Part shown: positions 46,507-54,627 of the stretch, one piece after another
Numbering within the stretch: position 1 is the first letter of the stretch
Layout of the letters: each line of letters opens with the position of its first letter
NCBI GenBank assembly: GCA_965199865.1
Contig: CBDATU010000020.1
Span: forward strand, 62,001 to 126,000
Source of the DNA: JAPOUP01 sp965199865
GTDB taxonomy: Bacteria > Pseudomonadota > Alphaproteobacteria > Rhodobacterales > Rhodobacteraceae
DNA length: 64,000 bases
Direction: 5' to 3'
Position numbers and translations under genes: made by a program
The notes under the pieces: model-generated
Databases searched by the model: none
What the model was told of the DNA's origin: nothing
What the model saw: only the letters and a program-made list of their open reading frames with translations

Positions 46507-47291
46507 AGATGACGGTTAAGGATCTGTTTGATCACAAAGGCAAGGGGCAGCTGACAGAACTAAATGTTGCTTCTTTAGAGCATGCCACCGCAGCCGAGGC
46601 GGCTGGAATTGAGATAATTGTCTCAGGGCGCAAGCACATGCGTAACGAATTCCGCGCAGCCGCTCCAAACACGCATTTCACGTTTGGTCTGATTTACGGT
46701 GAATACGCAAATGCTGATGAAGCCAAACGCGCAGCGTTCGAAGCAATGGAAGCGGGGGCCGACAGTATATATTGTCCAATGCACTACGATGTGATTGAGG
46801 CTATGGCGAGGGAAGCGATTCCTGTGGTTGGCCACATCGGGTTTATGCCGCAGAAGGCGCGATGGACAGGATTCAACGCGTGCGGAAAGACCGCTAGCGA
46901 CGCAATTTCGATTTTGAATGACGCCCGTCGTTATCAGGATGCGGGCGCGTTCGCCGTCGAAATCGAAATCGTACCCCCGGAAGTTGCCTCTGCGATATCA
47001 GAGCGAACCTCGCTCATCGTGATCTCCATGGGCTCCGGGGCAGGTTGCGATGTCCAGTATCTCTTTTCGGCCGACATTCTTGGCGAAACGGAGGGACGAG
47101 TTCCACGTCACGCTCGGGTCTATAGGGACTTCAAGGCAGAGTATGAGCGGTTGCAGGATGAGCGAGTTGCGGCATTTTCAGAATTCCGGCGAGACGTTGT
47201 TTCTGGTGCATTTCCCGCTGAAAGCGAACTAGTGAAGATTCCTAAAGACGAGTTGGAAAAGTTCGAAACAGCCCTTGAAGGTTGGAGGTAG
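46503..47291 (+). CDS. Divergent PanB-like (ketopantoate hydroxymethyltransferase fold) protein
   Basis: 262 residues, normal PanB length. Clear PanB landmarks are VVGHIGFMPQKARWTGFNACGKT, DAGAFAVEIEIVPPEVASAISE with the catalytic-position Glu155, and SMGSGAGCDVQYLFSADILGE. The three segments that hold Mg2+ in PanB are not conserved: GDS reads SGR (LTELNVASLEHAT…IIVSGR), DLPF reads THFTF, and KLEGG reads IYCPM. It is therefore unlikely to make ketopantoate and may be an aldolase or lyase for another keto acid. Translation begins at GTG 46503 with GGGAGGG upstream, coupled to lacI. I do not assign a function. Confidence 0.8.
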   Translation: MKMTVKDLFDHKGKGQLTELNVASLEHATAAEAAGIEIIVSGRKHMRNEFRAAAPNTHFTFGLIYGEYANADEAKRAAFEAMEAGADSIYCPMHYDVIEAMAREAIPVVGHIGFMPQKARWTGFNACGKTASDAISILNDARRYQDAGAFAVEIEIVPPEVASAISERTSLIVISMGSGAGCDVQYLFSADILGETEGRVPRHARVYRDFKAEYERLQDERVAAFSEFRRDVVSGAFPAESELVKIPKDELEKFETALEGWR

Positions 47292-47297
47292 CGGCCC

Positions 47298-48383
47298 TTG
47301 AGCTTGATGAGCCTGATAACATTTCCAATGGAAAGGGACTATTCGCTTACAGGTCCGGAACGGCAGAATGCCTTCGACAGGGGATTGGCTGGCGCGGATT
47401 GGTATCAAACACCGGTTGATCGCAAGCTTATGAAATCCTTAATGAAGCGTTCGGATAAGCAAGCGACGCGGGACGTGGCGATCTGGCTAGGTATCGCGGT
47501 TGCTTGCGGAGCCGCCAGTGCCGCTCTGTGGGGGAGTTGGTGGGCGCTGCCCTTCTTTTTCGTCTACGGCGTCTTCTATGCCTCTGCTGCTGACAGCCGT
47601 TGGCATGAGTGCGGCCACGGCACCGCGTTCAAGACACGTTGGAAAAACGACGCCATCTATGAACTCGCCAGTTTTCTGATGATGCGCAACTCCGTCGTTT
47701 GGCGGTGGTCCCATGCCCGCCACCACACGGATACAATCATCGTAGGTCGTGATCCTGAAATTGCGGGCATGCGACCGCCGCAATTGATCGTGCTTTGCCT
47801 GAACCTTTTGGGGATCGTCGCCGTTCCCCAGAGTCTTGCGGCGCTAGCTCGCAACGCGATTGGGATCATTCCGCCGGAAGAAGCCGATTTAATCCCAGAA
47901 CCTGAGCGCTCAAAAGCTGTTCGCGTCGCACAGGTCCATGTCACGATTTACGCCTGCACGCTCCTAGCCGCGCTATGGTCCTGGTCCCTGTTGCCGCTAA
48001 TGCTCATAGGCCTGCCACGTGCCTACGGTATCTGGCTATTACTCGTGATGGGCCTTCCGCAGCATCTGGGTCTTGCTGAAGATGTGCTCGACCATCGCAT
48101 CAACTCCAGAACCGTTCACATGAACCCAGTATTACGCTTCATATATTGGAACATGAACTATCACATTGAACATCACATGTACCCAATGGTGCCCTATCAC
48201 GCACTTCCAAGGTTGCACGAAGCTGTGAGGCACGACCTACCCAAGCCAAGCAGCTCGCTCTGGAATGCCTGGACCGAGATCATCCCGTGTGTCTTGAGGC
48301 AGCTGAGAGACCCGGCGCACTTTATTCGACCGGAGTTGCCGCCCGGCGCCGGACAGGTTGAAGAAAAAGCTGTGAATGCCTGA
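47298..48383 (+). CDS. Membrane di-iron desaturase/oxygenase, MocD-like
   Basis: 361 residues with three His boxes: HECGHGT, HARHHTDT and NYHIEHHMYPMVPYHALP, plus four or more hydrophobic spans. The boxes together with WRWSHARHHTDTIIVGRDPEI and EIIPCVLRQLRDP resemble MocD, linked to rhizopine (O-methyl-inosamine) breakdown, more than chain-length desaturases; I recall this likeness and have not aligned it. A MocE-type Rieske ferredoxin and MocF-type reductase would be expected next but are absent; a palindromic repeat and pseudogene follow. The start is TTG 47298 with GGAGG nine bases upstream; ATG 47307 is the alternative. Confidence 0.8.
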   Translation: MSLMSLITFPMERDYSLTGPERQNAFDRGLAGADWYQTPVDRKLMKSLMKRSDKQATRDVAIWLGIAVACGAASAALWGSWWALPFFFVYGVFYASAADSRWHECGHGTAFKTRWKNDAIYELASFLMMRNSVVWRWSHARHHTDTIIVGRDPEIAGMRPPQLIVLCLNLLGIVAVPQSLAALARNAIGIIPPEEADLIPEPERSKAVRVAQVHVTIYACTLLAALWSWSLLPLMLIGLPRAYGIWLLLVMGLPQHLGLAEDVLDHRINSRTVHMNPVLRFIYWNMNYHIEHHMYPMVPYHALPRLHEAVRHDLPKPSSSLWNAWTEIIPCVLRQLRDPAHFIRPELPPGAGQVEEKAVNA

Positions 48384-48387
48384 AATC

Positions 48388-48482
48388 CCACTTCCAGCCG
48401 ACGCGCAACGCCCTCCCTTTTCCTCCGCCCGGGCCTTGCCTTCAACCTGAAACAGTCTTGCGCCTCGGGCTGGAAGTGGGGC
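48388..48482. repeat. Palindromic intergenic repeat, copy B
   Basis: A 95-base unit whose ends pair (CCCACTTCCAGCC…GGCTGGAAGTGGG), with the core CCTTTTCCTCCGCCCGGGCC shared with copy A at 33218-33313; overall about nine bases in ten agree by eye. It begins 5 bases after the desaturase stop. Occurring in both the core and the accessory part, it suggests a genome-wide family. Confidence 0.8.
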
Positions 48483-49256
48483 AGCCAAAAGCGGATTTGC
48501 GCGTCAGCTTGTCCAGCAGCCATATCAGCAAAGTCCACGATGTGTTTTCCGCGTGCGGCCGCACGCTTTAGAAACTGGCTCGTGTAGCGCAGTCCTGCGA
48601 CGTCACCGACAGCAAATGCCGGATTGCAGCGCCGTTTGGGAAAAGAGCGGTGCGTGATCTGGAGATTTGCCGTTGGCGGTTGCGTCCGCCAGAATTGCAC
48701 CGCTGAGTTGGCTGGTGATAGCGACGCTGGGCCAGGAAGCTTCAACGATGCGACGGGTCTCGGTCAGTCGCACCTGGATTTGTGTCCTCCAGTTTTAGCG
48801 CCTGAACATCAGCCTCGCAGAACGCATCGACGATGGCGCGACCTGCGCCGCCACCGGCACCGATAATATGTGCAATGCGGTCCTCCAAGGCGACGCCTGC
48901 CTCGGTCACTCCCTGAACCAGGGCCACTCCATTAGTTGCATCTCCCGTCAGAATACCTTCGTTGTCTCGGCGAAGCGTATTCACCGCTCCAAGCCGTTGC
49001 GCACGCGCGGTGGGCCTGTCCGCTTCAGCAATAGTGGCCCGCTAGTGCGGGAACGTGACTGAGCAACCAATAAAGCTGTTTGAAGATCGCAGCGCCTTCC
49101 AGAAAGCGGTGAGTGCATCTTCGGGAATGCTTAGCGGTACCTTGCGTACATCGATCTTGAGAGTTTCCAGGCGCAGGTTGATCGCTGAGGCGAAACGAAG
49201 CCGCCCACAGGATCGCCGATGATCGAAACAGGCTGAGTTTGCCCGGTGATTTCCAT
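48483..49256 (-). pseudogene. Shikimate/quinate-dehydrogenase-like (AroE family) pseudogene
   Basis: AroE-type pieces appear in order on the minus strand in different frames. ATG 49256 begins MEITGQTQPVSIIGDPVGG. Another frame continues VPLSIPEDALTAFWKALRSSNSFIGCSVTFPH. A third reads RAQRLGAVNTLRRDNEGILTGDATNG, then IAHIIGAGGGAGRAIVDAFCEA (the NAD-binding loop). The end is a C-terminal TSQFLKRAAARGKHIV… segment near 48560. At least two frameshifts break it. It is divergent from the GntR regulator gene, so it was probably one of that regulator's targets. Confidence 0.8.
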
Positions 49257-49281
49257 GGCGCCCTTCCGAAAAAATTGTGCA

Positions 49282-49310
49282 TTGACTCCTTTGTGCACAA
49301 AATCTAAAAA
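49282..49310 (+). promoter_or_regulatory. Promoter and GntR-type palindrome before the GntR/FCD gene
   Basis: A -35 TTGACT (49282-49287), a 17-base spacer and a -10 TAAAAA (49305-49310). The spacer contains the perfect palindrome TTTGTGCACAAA (49290-49301). FCD-type GntR regulators commonly bind such short palindromes and repress themselves. The divergent aroE-like pseudogene starts 25 bases away, so one site could have controlled both. Confidence 0.65.
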
Positions 49311-49341
49311 TACCCAACATTTTTCACTTCACGGGACATTC

Positions 49342-50010
49342 TTGGTTTTCTCCAGCAAAAAACCTGCTGATCAAACGGTTGTCGAGCTTATGGCCTCGAC
49401 ACTGCGGCGCGACATCGCGTTTGGAGCGCTGTTGCCTGACCAGAAGCTGAAGATTGATGAATTGCGTCGGCGGTACGGCGGGTCCAGCCACTCCATGCGC
49501 GAGACGCTGCGCATCCTTTCGACTGAGGGCCTGGTGGAGGCGACGGCGCAGCGCGGCTTTCGTGTGACCTCGGCGACTGCGTCGGATCTGCGCGACATCC
49601 AGCTGGTGCGGATTGAGATTGAGCGGGTGGCGCTGTCGCGGTCCATCGAGTTGGGCGATGTGGCCTGGGAGGGTCACGTGATCGCGGCGCATCATGCGCT
49701 GCGAAAGGCCGAAGATGCCGTGATCGACGCGCCAGACGACCTAACCGCACTTGAGTGGGACGAGGCCTGCCGTGTGTTTGCGCATGCGCTCATCGAGGCC
49801 TGTGACAGCCCACGTCTGGTCGATCTGCATCAGAAATATTTTGACCAAAGCCGCCGGTTCCGACTGGCGCAGATGCGTGAAGGAAAGCTGGACTGGATTG
49901 CGCGAAAAGCGCGTCAGCAAGCGCTTCTTGAGGCGGTTTTGAACAAAGATACAAGCGCGGCCAACGCGCTGCTCCAGCAAGACATCGAAGCTGAACTAAC
50001 CACAAACTGA
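49342..50010 (+). CDS. GntR-family (FCD-domain) transcriptional regulator
   Basis: 222 residues. Winged helix: TVVELMASTLRRDIAFGALLPDQKLKIDELRRRYGGSSHSMRETLRILSTEGLVEATAQRGFRV-type pattern, then an all-helical FCD domain (about 80-215) with the metal or ligand His and Asp positions in FAHALIEACDSPRLVDLH. TTG 49342 with GGGA upstream fits the promoter at 49282 and keeps the first DNA-binding helix; the first ATG (49390) would remove part of it. Probably controls the downstream ABC importer, 20 bases away. Confidence 0.85.
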   Translation: MVFSSKKPADQTVVELMASTLRRDIAFGALLPDQKLKIDELRRRYGGSSHSMRETLRILSTEGLVEATAQRGFRVTSATASDLRDIQLVRIEIERVALSRSIELGDVAWEGHVIAAHHALRKAEDAVIDAPDDLTALEWDEACRVFAHALIEACDSPRLVDLHQKYFDQSRRFRLAQMREGKLDWIARKARQQALLEAVLNKDTSAANALLQQDIEAELTTN

Positions 50011-50030
50011 TCGTCAATAAGGAGAAGATC

Positions 50031-51044
50031 ATGACGACACTTAATCGCCGCAAGGCCCTGGCCCTAATGGGCGGAATGGTTGCAGCAAGCGGGCTTGCCG
50101 CCCCTGCACTGGCCATGAACAGGAAGATTAAAGTTGGCGCGCTGCGCTTCACGTCGCATTCCGGGAGCTTCATCGCTTTCGAGCGCGGCTACTTTGCTGA
50201 AGCCGGGCTGGACGTCGAGTTCGAGTTCTTTCAGGCGGCGCAGCCGATGGCGGTGGCGATTGCTTCAGGTGATGTGGACTATGCTGTCACCGCCGTGTCG
50301 GGCGGGTTGATTAGCCTCGCCGACAAGGGCGCGGTCAAGGTGATCGGCGGTGCGCTGAGCGAAGAACCAGGAATCGACGGCCAGAAGTTCCTCGCCTCAG
50401 ACGCCGCATTCCAGGCGGGCGTCAAAATGCCAAAGGATCTGGCTGGCAAGAAATTCGCCGTCACGCAGGCGGGCTCTTCGTTCCACTACATGGGTTCGAA
50501 GATGGCACAGGCCGAAGGGATCGAGATGTCCTTCACGCCCCTGCAGAAGGTCAGCGCGATCATTGGCGCGATAAAGTCTGGTCAGGTGGACGGCTGGTCT
50601 ATCGTGCCCCACATCGCCAAGCCTCTGGCAGGTTCGGGTGCCGTGCACATCATCGGAAACGTGTCGGACTATATCCCAGACTACCAGGTCACGACCGTAT
50701 TCACCTCGGCGAAGAATGCCACCGATGAGCGCGGCCTGACCGAGAGCTTCCTGGCGGGTTTCTCTAAAGGCGTCGATGACTACGCAGCAGCGATGATCGA
50801 CAAAACAGCCGATCAGGACGCAATGGTCGATCTGATCCACAAGTACGTCTACGCCGACCGCCCACGCGAGAAGGCGGCCCCATCGATTATCAACGGCACA
50901 ATGCGCCTGAACAAGGGCGCGGCGCTCAATCTGGCCTCCCTTCAGAATCAGCTGAGCTGGTTCCAGTCTGAAGATTTGGTGGACTCTGACATCACGATCG
51001 ACCAGATCGTAGAGCAATCCTACGTCGAAATTCTCGGCTCGTAA
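50031..51044 (+). CDS. NMT1/THI5-like ABC substrate-binding protein
   Basis: 337 residues with a twin-arginine-like signal (NRRKALALMGGMVAASGLAAPALA) and a type II periplasmic fold: FIAFERGYFAEAGLDVEFEFFQAAQPMAVAIASGDVDYAV. This is the SsuA/TauA/NMT1 class, which binds sulfonates, pyrimidine precursors, aromatic acids and other small compounds. A strong AAGGAGA lies before ATG 50031. The ligand is unknown; the former neighbours, an AroE-like and an FAD-dependent enzyme, hint at a cyclic or aromatic acid. Confidence 0.9.
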   Translation: MTTLNRRKALALMGGMVAASGLAAPALAMNRKIKVGALRFTSHSGSFIAFERGYFAEAGLDVEFEFFQAAQPMAVAIASGDVDYAVTAVSGGLISLADKGAVKVIGGALSEEPGIDGQKFLASDAAFQAGVKMPKDLAGKKFAVTQAGSSFHYMGSKMAQAEGIEMSFTPLQKVSAIIGAIKSGQVDGWSIVPHIAKPLAGSGAVHIIGNVSDYIPDYQVTTVFTSAKNATDERGLTESFLAGFSKGVDDYAAAMIDKTADQDAMVDLIHKYVYADRPREKAAPSIINGTMRLNKGAALNLASLQNQLSWFQSEDLVDSDITIDQIVEQSYVEILGS

Positions 51045-51097
51045 TCCTCGCTGCTGGGGTCGCCCTCGGGCGGCTCCTCCGTTTTGCGACGGTTCTC

Positions 51098-51865
51098 ATG
51101 AACATCAGGCTCGACAGCATAAGTCACTCGTACGATGACTTCGAAGTTATGCGCGATATTTCCCTGGACATTCCCAGCGGTCAAATCTTGTGTGTAGTGG
51201 GACCCTCAGGGTGCGGTAAATCTACGCTTTTGCGGTTTATCGGAGGCCTTGAGCGTCCAGCATCTGGGCGGATTGTACAATTGGGAGACCCGCCTGATGG
51301 ATGTCTCAACCCGTTAACCTACATCTTCCAGGATTTCGCTTTGCTGCCCTGGCGTTCGGTCTCTGGAAATATCTCCTTGGTTCTTGAAGATCATGGGATC
51401 AGGAGTGCTGCCGCCCGCGAGATCATCGACGATGTACTGGCGCGCACCAAACTGACGGATTTTGCCAAAGCCCTACCAAAGCAGCTCTCGGGTGGGATGA
51501 AGCAGCGTGTGGCCATCGCCCGTGCCCTGGCGGTGAAGCCCGCCGTGATGCTCATGGACGAACCGCTGTCGGCACTCGACAGCCAGACGCGGGAGCTTTT
51601 GATGGATGATCTCGTTGGGCTTTGGACGCGCCAGCCTTTCACCGCCGTCTATGTAACCCACAACCTCGCTGAGGCTGTGCGGCTGGGTCACCGCGTGGTG
51701 GTGCTCTCCCGCAGACCGGGCCAGATCCGGGAAATCGTTGAAATCGAAAAACCTCTGAGCGACCGCGAGTTCGGCGACGCTGACCTGGACGCGCCGCAAA
51801 GACATTTGTGGCACCTGATGCGGGATGAAGCTCGCGCTGCAGATGCGGAGTTGATCAATGTCTGA
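51098..51865 (+). CDS. ABC transporter ATPase (SsuB/TauB type)
   Basis: 255 residues. Walker A GPSGCGKSTLLR, Q-loop YIFQDFALLPWRSV, signature LSGGMKQRVAIARAL, Walker B VMLMDEPLSALDSQ, His-switch YVTHNLAEAV. Energises the NMT1-type importer. The stop overlaps the permease start by 8 bases. Confidence 0.94.
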   Translation: MNIRLDSISHSYDDFEVMRDISLDIPSGQILCVVGPSGCGKSTLLRFIGGLERPASGRIVQLGDPPDGCLNPLTYIFQDFALLPWRSVSGNISLVLEDHGIRSAAAREIIDDVLARTKLTDFAKALPKQLSGGMKQRVAIARALAVKPAVMLMDEPLSALDSQTRELLMDDLVGLWTRQPFTAVYVTHNLAEAVRLGHRVVVLSRRPGQIREIVEIEKPLSDREFGDADLDAPQRHLWHLMRDEARAADAELINV

Positions 51866-52682
51866 CGTAACTCAAGCTACCACTCACTTTACGTCAGGTG
51901 GCAGAGCGGTCGCTTTTCGGGGTGGCGGCTTTGCCCCTCGGTCACGTCGCTGGGTTGGTTTTGCCGTTTTTGCCACCCTCATCCTTGTGGCTGAGTGGGG
52001 CACCCGCACAGGCTGGATCTCGGCCTTGGCGCTGCCCAAGCCCTCTGACGTGCTTGAGACCTTCCGAGAGCTTTATGAGAGCGGCCTCCTGTTTAAACAC
52101 TTGGGGCCGTCGCTGTCCCGGCTTGCGGTAGGGGCCGCCATCGGAGCCAGCATCGGCATCAGCGTTGGTGTTCTGATCGGGCTGTTTTCCTATATTCGCT
52201 CGGGGCTTGTGCCCCTTGTCGCGGCGATCTTTCCGATCCCTAAGATCGCGCTCTTGCCACTCTTCGTAATCTGGTTCGGGATTGGCGAGGGTTCCAAATA
52301 CGCGCTGATTGCCTTCGGCACCTTCACACCCACCGTGGTGGCAACCTACGGCGCGGTAGACAATGTGGACCGGACGTTGATCCGCATGGGCCAAAGCTTT
52401 GGCCTCTCCTGGTGGTCTATCGTGCGCAAGATCATATTACCTGGGGCGATGCCGGGCATCCTGTCGGGGTTACGGATCTCGCTGGCCATTGCGATCATCC
52501 TGCTCGTCGCAGCAGAGATGCTGGGCGCGGAATACGGGATTGGCGCATATATCCTGGAGGCAGGCTCGCTTTATGACCTCGAGCGGCTCTTTGCAGGTGT
52601 CGTCATTTTGTCGCTGCTTGGCGTCACCGTCAGCGCCCTGATCGGCCAGATCGAACGGCGTCTTCTGGGCTGGCGAACATGA
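51858..52682 (+). CDS. ABC transporter permease (SsuC/TauC type)
   Basis: 274 residues, about six transmembrane helices, with the binding-protein-dependent transport signature IRMGQSFGLSWWSIVRKIILPGAMPGILSGLRISL. It completes the binding protein-ATPase-permease set. Its stop overlaps the start of a broken FAD oxidoreductase gene (ATGA), which shows that gene once belonged to the operon. Confidence 0.93.
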   Translation: MSDVTQATTHFTSGGRAVAFRGGGFAPRSRRWVGFAVFATLILVAEWGTRTGWISALALPKPSDVLETFRELYESGLLFKHLGPSLSRLAVGAAIGASIGISVGVLIGLFSYIRSGLVPLVAAIFPIPKIALLPLFVIWFGIGEGSKYALIAFGTFTPTVVATYGAVDNVDRTLIRMGQSFGLSWWSIVRKIILPGAMPGILSGLRISLAIAIILLVAAEMLGAEYGIGAYILEAGSLYDLERLFAGVVILSLLGVTVSALIGQIERRLLGWRT

Positions 52683-53340
52683 GCCACAAGCCCGAAAGTG
52701 ATTACGATGTTGTGGTCGAGGGCAGTGGCGCTGGCGGCGTGGGAGTCGCCCTTGGCGAGGCTGCCTTGGTGGCGCCGCGACCAATGCTCAAGTCCTCGCG
52801 TATTGCGGGTTTTTTCCAGCAAGGCCCCGAGCCGATAGATAAAGGCGGTCGACGGTGCGGGCCGTTCTGGTCCTCGACGCTTTGCGCGATTTGGGCCAGG
52901 CTTGCGACCCCTCCTGTTCACTGACCACGTCCAACTGGATCATCCTGGCTGTAGCCCGAGGCGGTGAAGCTCGCTCTGGATCGAGTCCTTGCCGCGCACG
53001 GGGTCGATGTGCTGTTTCATACGTGCGTGGCTGCTGTCACCCGAACTGTAGACCGCATCCAGTTCGCTAGATTGGCCGATATGGATGGACGCACCCGCAT
53101 CACGGCTGAAGCCTTCGTGGATGCCACAGGCGATGCGAACCCGTCGCTTGTCGCAGGTGTCCTTGCCGAACCGGAAATCAAGAAGGCAAACTACAAGCGA
53201 TCTCTCTGTGCCCATCCGTGTGGGCGGGCGCGACAAATCGATTCCCATCGACCGCAAAGCGACCAAGGCCACCTTTCAATCCTATAAGGGTCGGTGGCCA
53301 TCGGCGCGCGATGACGGCGGGAGCTACACCGAAGTGGTAT
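52679..53340 (+). pseudogene. FAD-dependent oxidoreductase pseudogene
   Basis: The start MSHKPESDYDVVVEGSGAGGVGVALGEAA is a dinucleotide-binding motif; the reading then shifts. A later frame gives LKLALDRVLAAHGVDVLFHTCVAAV followed by ITAEAFVDATGDANPSLVAGVLAEPE, typical of FAD_oxidored-type enzymes (VDATGDAD-x-AG). A third frame continues VPIRVGGRDKSIPIDRKA up to the IS256 remnant. Several frameshifts and the loss of the C-terminal half make it non-functional. The original enzyme probably acted on the compound imported by the preceding ABC system. Confidence 0.8.
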
Positions 53341-53349
53341 CGCATGAAT

Positions 53350-54357
53350 TTCATACCCCCGGATTGGCTTGGTTCCTCGGCTGGCTCCGCTACCGGCGCG
53401 GGGACGGGAAGGTGAAGGGCTACCGCCACGGCCACCGCGACCGGCGGATCACCGGAACGTTCAGGACGGGGACCGCCGTCGTGCCCCGCGCCCGGATCCG
53501 GGACGCGGACGGCGGGGTCAGGGAATGGCGGTCGAGGGCGCTCGGGCGCTACCGGCGCGTGACGAAAAAGGGCGGAGCCCCGTTCACGTCCGTCTACCTG
53601 TCCGGCACGAACACGCGCCGGGTTTTCGCGCTGTTCAGGGGGGCCGTGAGCAAGGACGTGGTCAGCCGGGCCTGGCGCCGGGTCAGATCGGACCGGGACG
53701 CCTGGTGCGCCCGCAGCCTGGCCATGGGGACATCGTCCGCCTGATCCTGGACGGAACGGTGATAAAGACCCGGATCGACGGAAAGGCGACGAACGTTTCG
53801 GTCCTGGCCGCGGTCGGCGTGCGCTGGGGCGAGGACCTGACTATCCAGCGCTGCACCGTCCACAGGCACCGCAACCTGCTGGGCCATGCCCCGAAGCGCC
53901 TGCATGACGAGATCGGCAATGACTACCGCGACATGATCTACGCGGAGACCGTGGAGGAGATCCAGCGCCGCCGCAGGGCGTTCCTGAAGAAGTGGAGGAA
54001 CAGGTACCGGGCCGTCGCCGACAGCCTGGAGGAGGCGGGCGACCGGCTGTTCACGTTCACCCGGCTCGACCCGTCGCAGTGGAGACCGGCGCGGACCACC
54101 AATGCCATCGAGAGGCTCAACGGCGAGTTCCGGAGGCGGAGAAGGACCCGGACGCTGCTACCCTGCGCGGAGATGGTGCCCATGCCGCTCTGGGCACTCC
54201 TGGCACCGGGTCGGATCCGGATGCGAAAGGTCGACGGATGGCAGACGCTGTCCCTGCCGACCGGCCCGTCCCCCCTGCCCTCGCCGCCTGATCGGAGGAA
54301 ACCATGTTCACCCGGAGATCGCATCGTTTTCGAATTTCCACCAAATTCGCGACACGA
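53350..54357 (+). pseudogene. Decayed IS256-family transposase, copy 2
   Basis: From about 53390 it reads GYRHGHRDRRITGTFRTGT, EWRSRALGRYRRVTKKG, VYLSGTNTRRVFALFRGAVSKDVVSRAWR. A frameshift near 53730 moves to RLILDGTVIKTRIDGKATNVSVL, with the first catalytic Asp. About 50 residues including the second catalytic Asp (VIVDGAPG-type) are deleted between VGVR and IQRCTVHRHRN. The last part, with TTNAIERLNGEF and MRKVDGWQTL, is intact. The right end (CGTTTTCGAATTTCCACCAAATTCGCGAC) matches copy 1. It truncates the FAD oxidoreductase pseudogene. Confidence 0.85.
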
Positions 54358-54402
54358 CCTCAAGGAACGCCGGGCAATCGTACTCTCAGAAAAGGCAGCC
54401 GC

Positions 54403-54570
54403 ATGTCTGAGATTTTTGAGAATGCAGTGACCTCTATCATACTCGGGATAGAGGACTTCAAGCACGGTTCCGATGAGCGCATGTTGAGTGCCGCACGGAA
54501 CTACTATGCGGGTCTGCTACTGTTGGCGAATGAGTGGGGAATTATATACAATCCGGCCCCTACCCCTTGA
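54403..54570 (+). pseudogene. N-terminal fragment of an unidentified protein
   Basis: 55 codons: MSEIFENAVTSIILGIEDFK, then RMLSAARNYYAGLLLLANE. The helix pattern resembles the first 40 residues of uncharacterised, HEPN-like helical proteins, but I cannot name the family. The frame then runs into the foldback repeat at 54537-54627 and stops at once, so the gene is truncated there. It begins about 45 bases after the IS256 remnant ends. Confidence 0.5.
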
Positions 54571-54627
54571 AACCGCCCTTATTCAGGGTGGTTTCAAGGG
54601 GTAGGGGCCGGATTGTATATAATTCCC
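54537..54627. repeat. 91-base near-perfect foldback (inverted repeat)
   Basis: Bases 54537-54579 are the reverse complement of 54585-54627: 43-base arms with one mismatch (54575/54589) around a 5-base loop. The arms begin GGGAATTATATACAATCCGG and end TTGAAACCGCCC. It has no T-tract and is far longer than a terminator stem. It may be two head-to-head ends of a lost mobile element, a miniature palindromic element, or a sequencing or assembly foldback. Confidence 0.9.

Noticed and set aside
54537..54627. Reading the long foldback as a rho-independent terminator
   Set aside because: The stem is far too long, there is no T-tract, and no intact gene ends directly before it.
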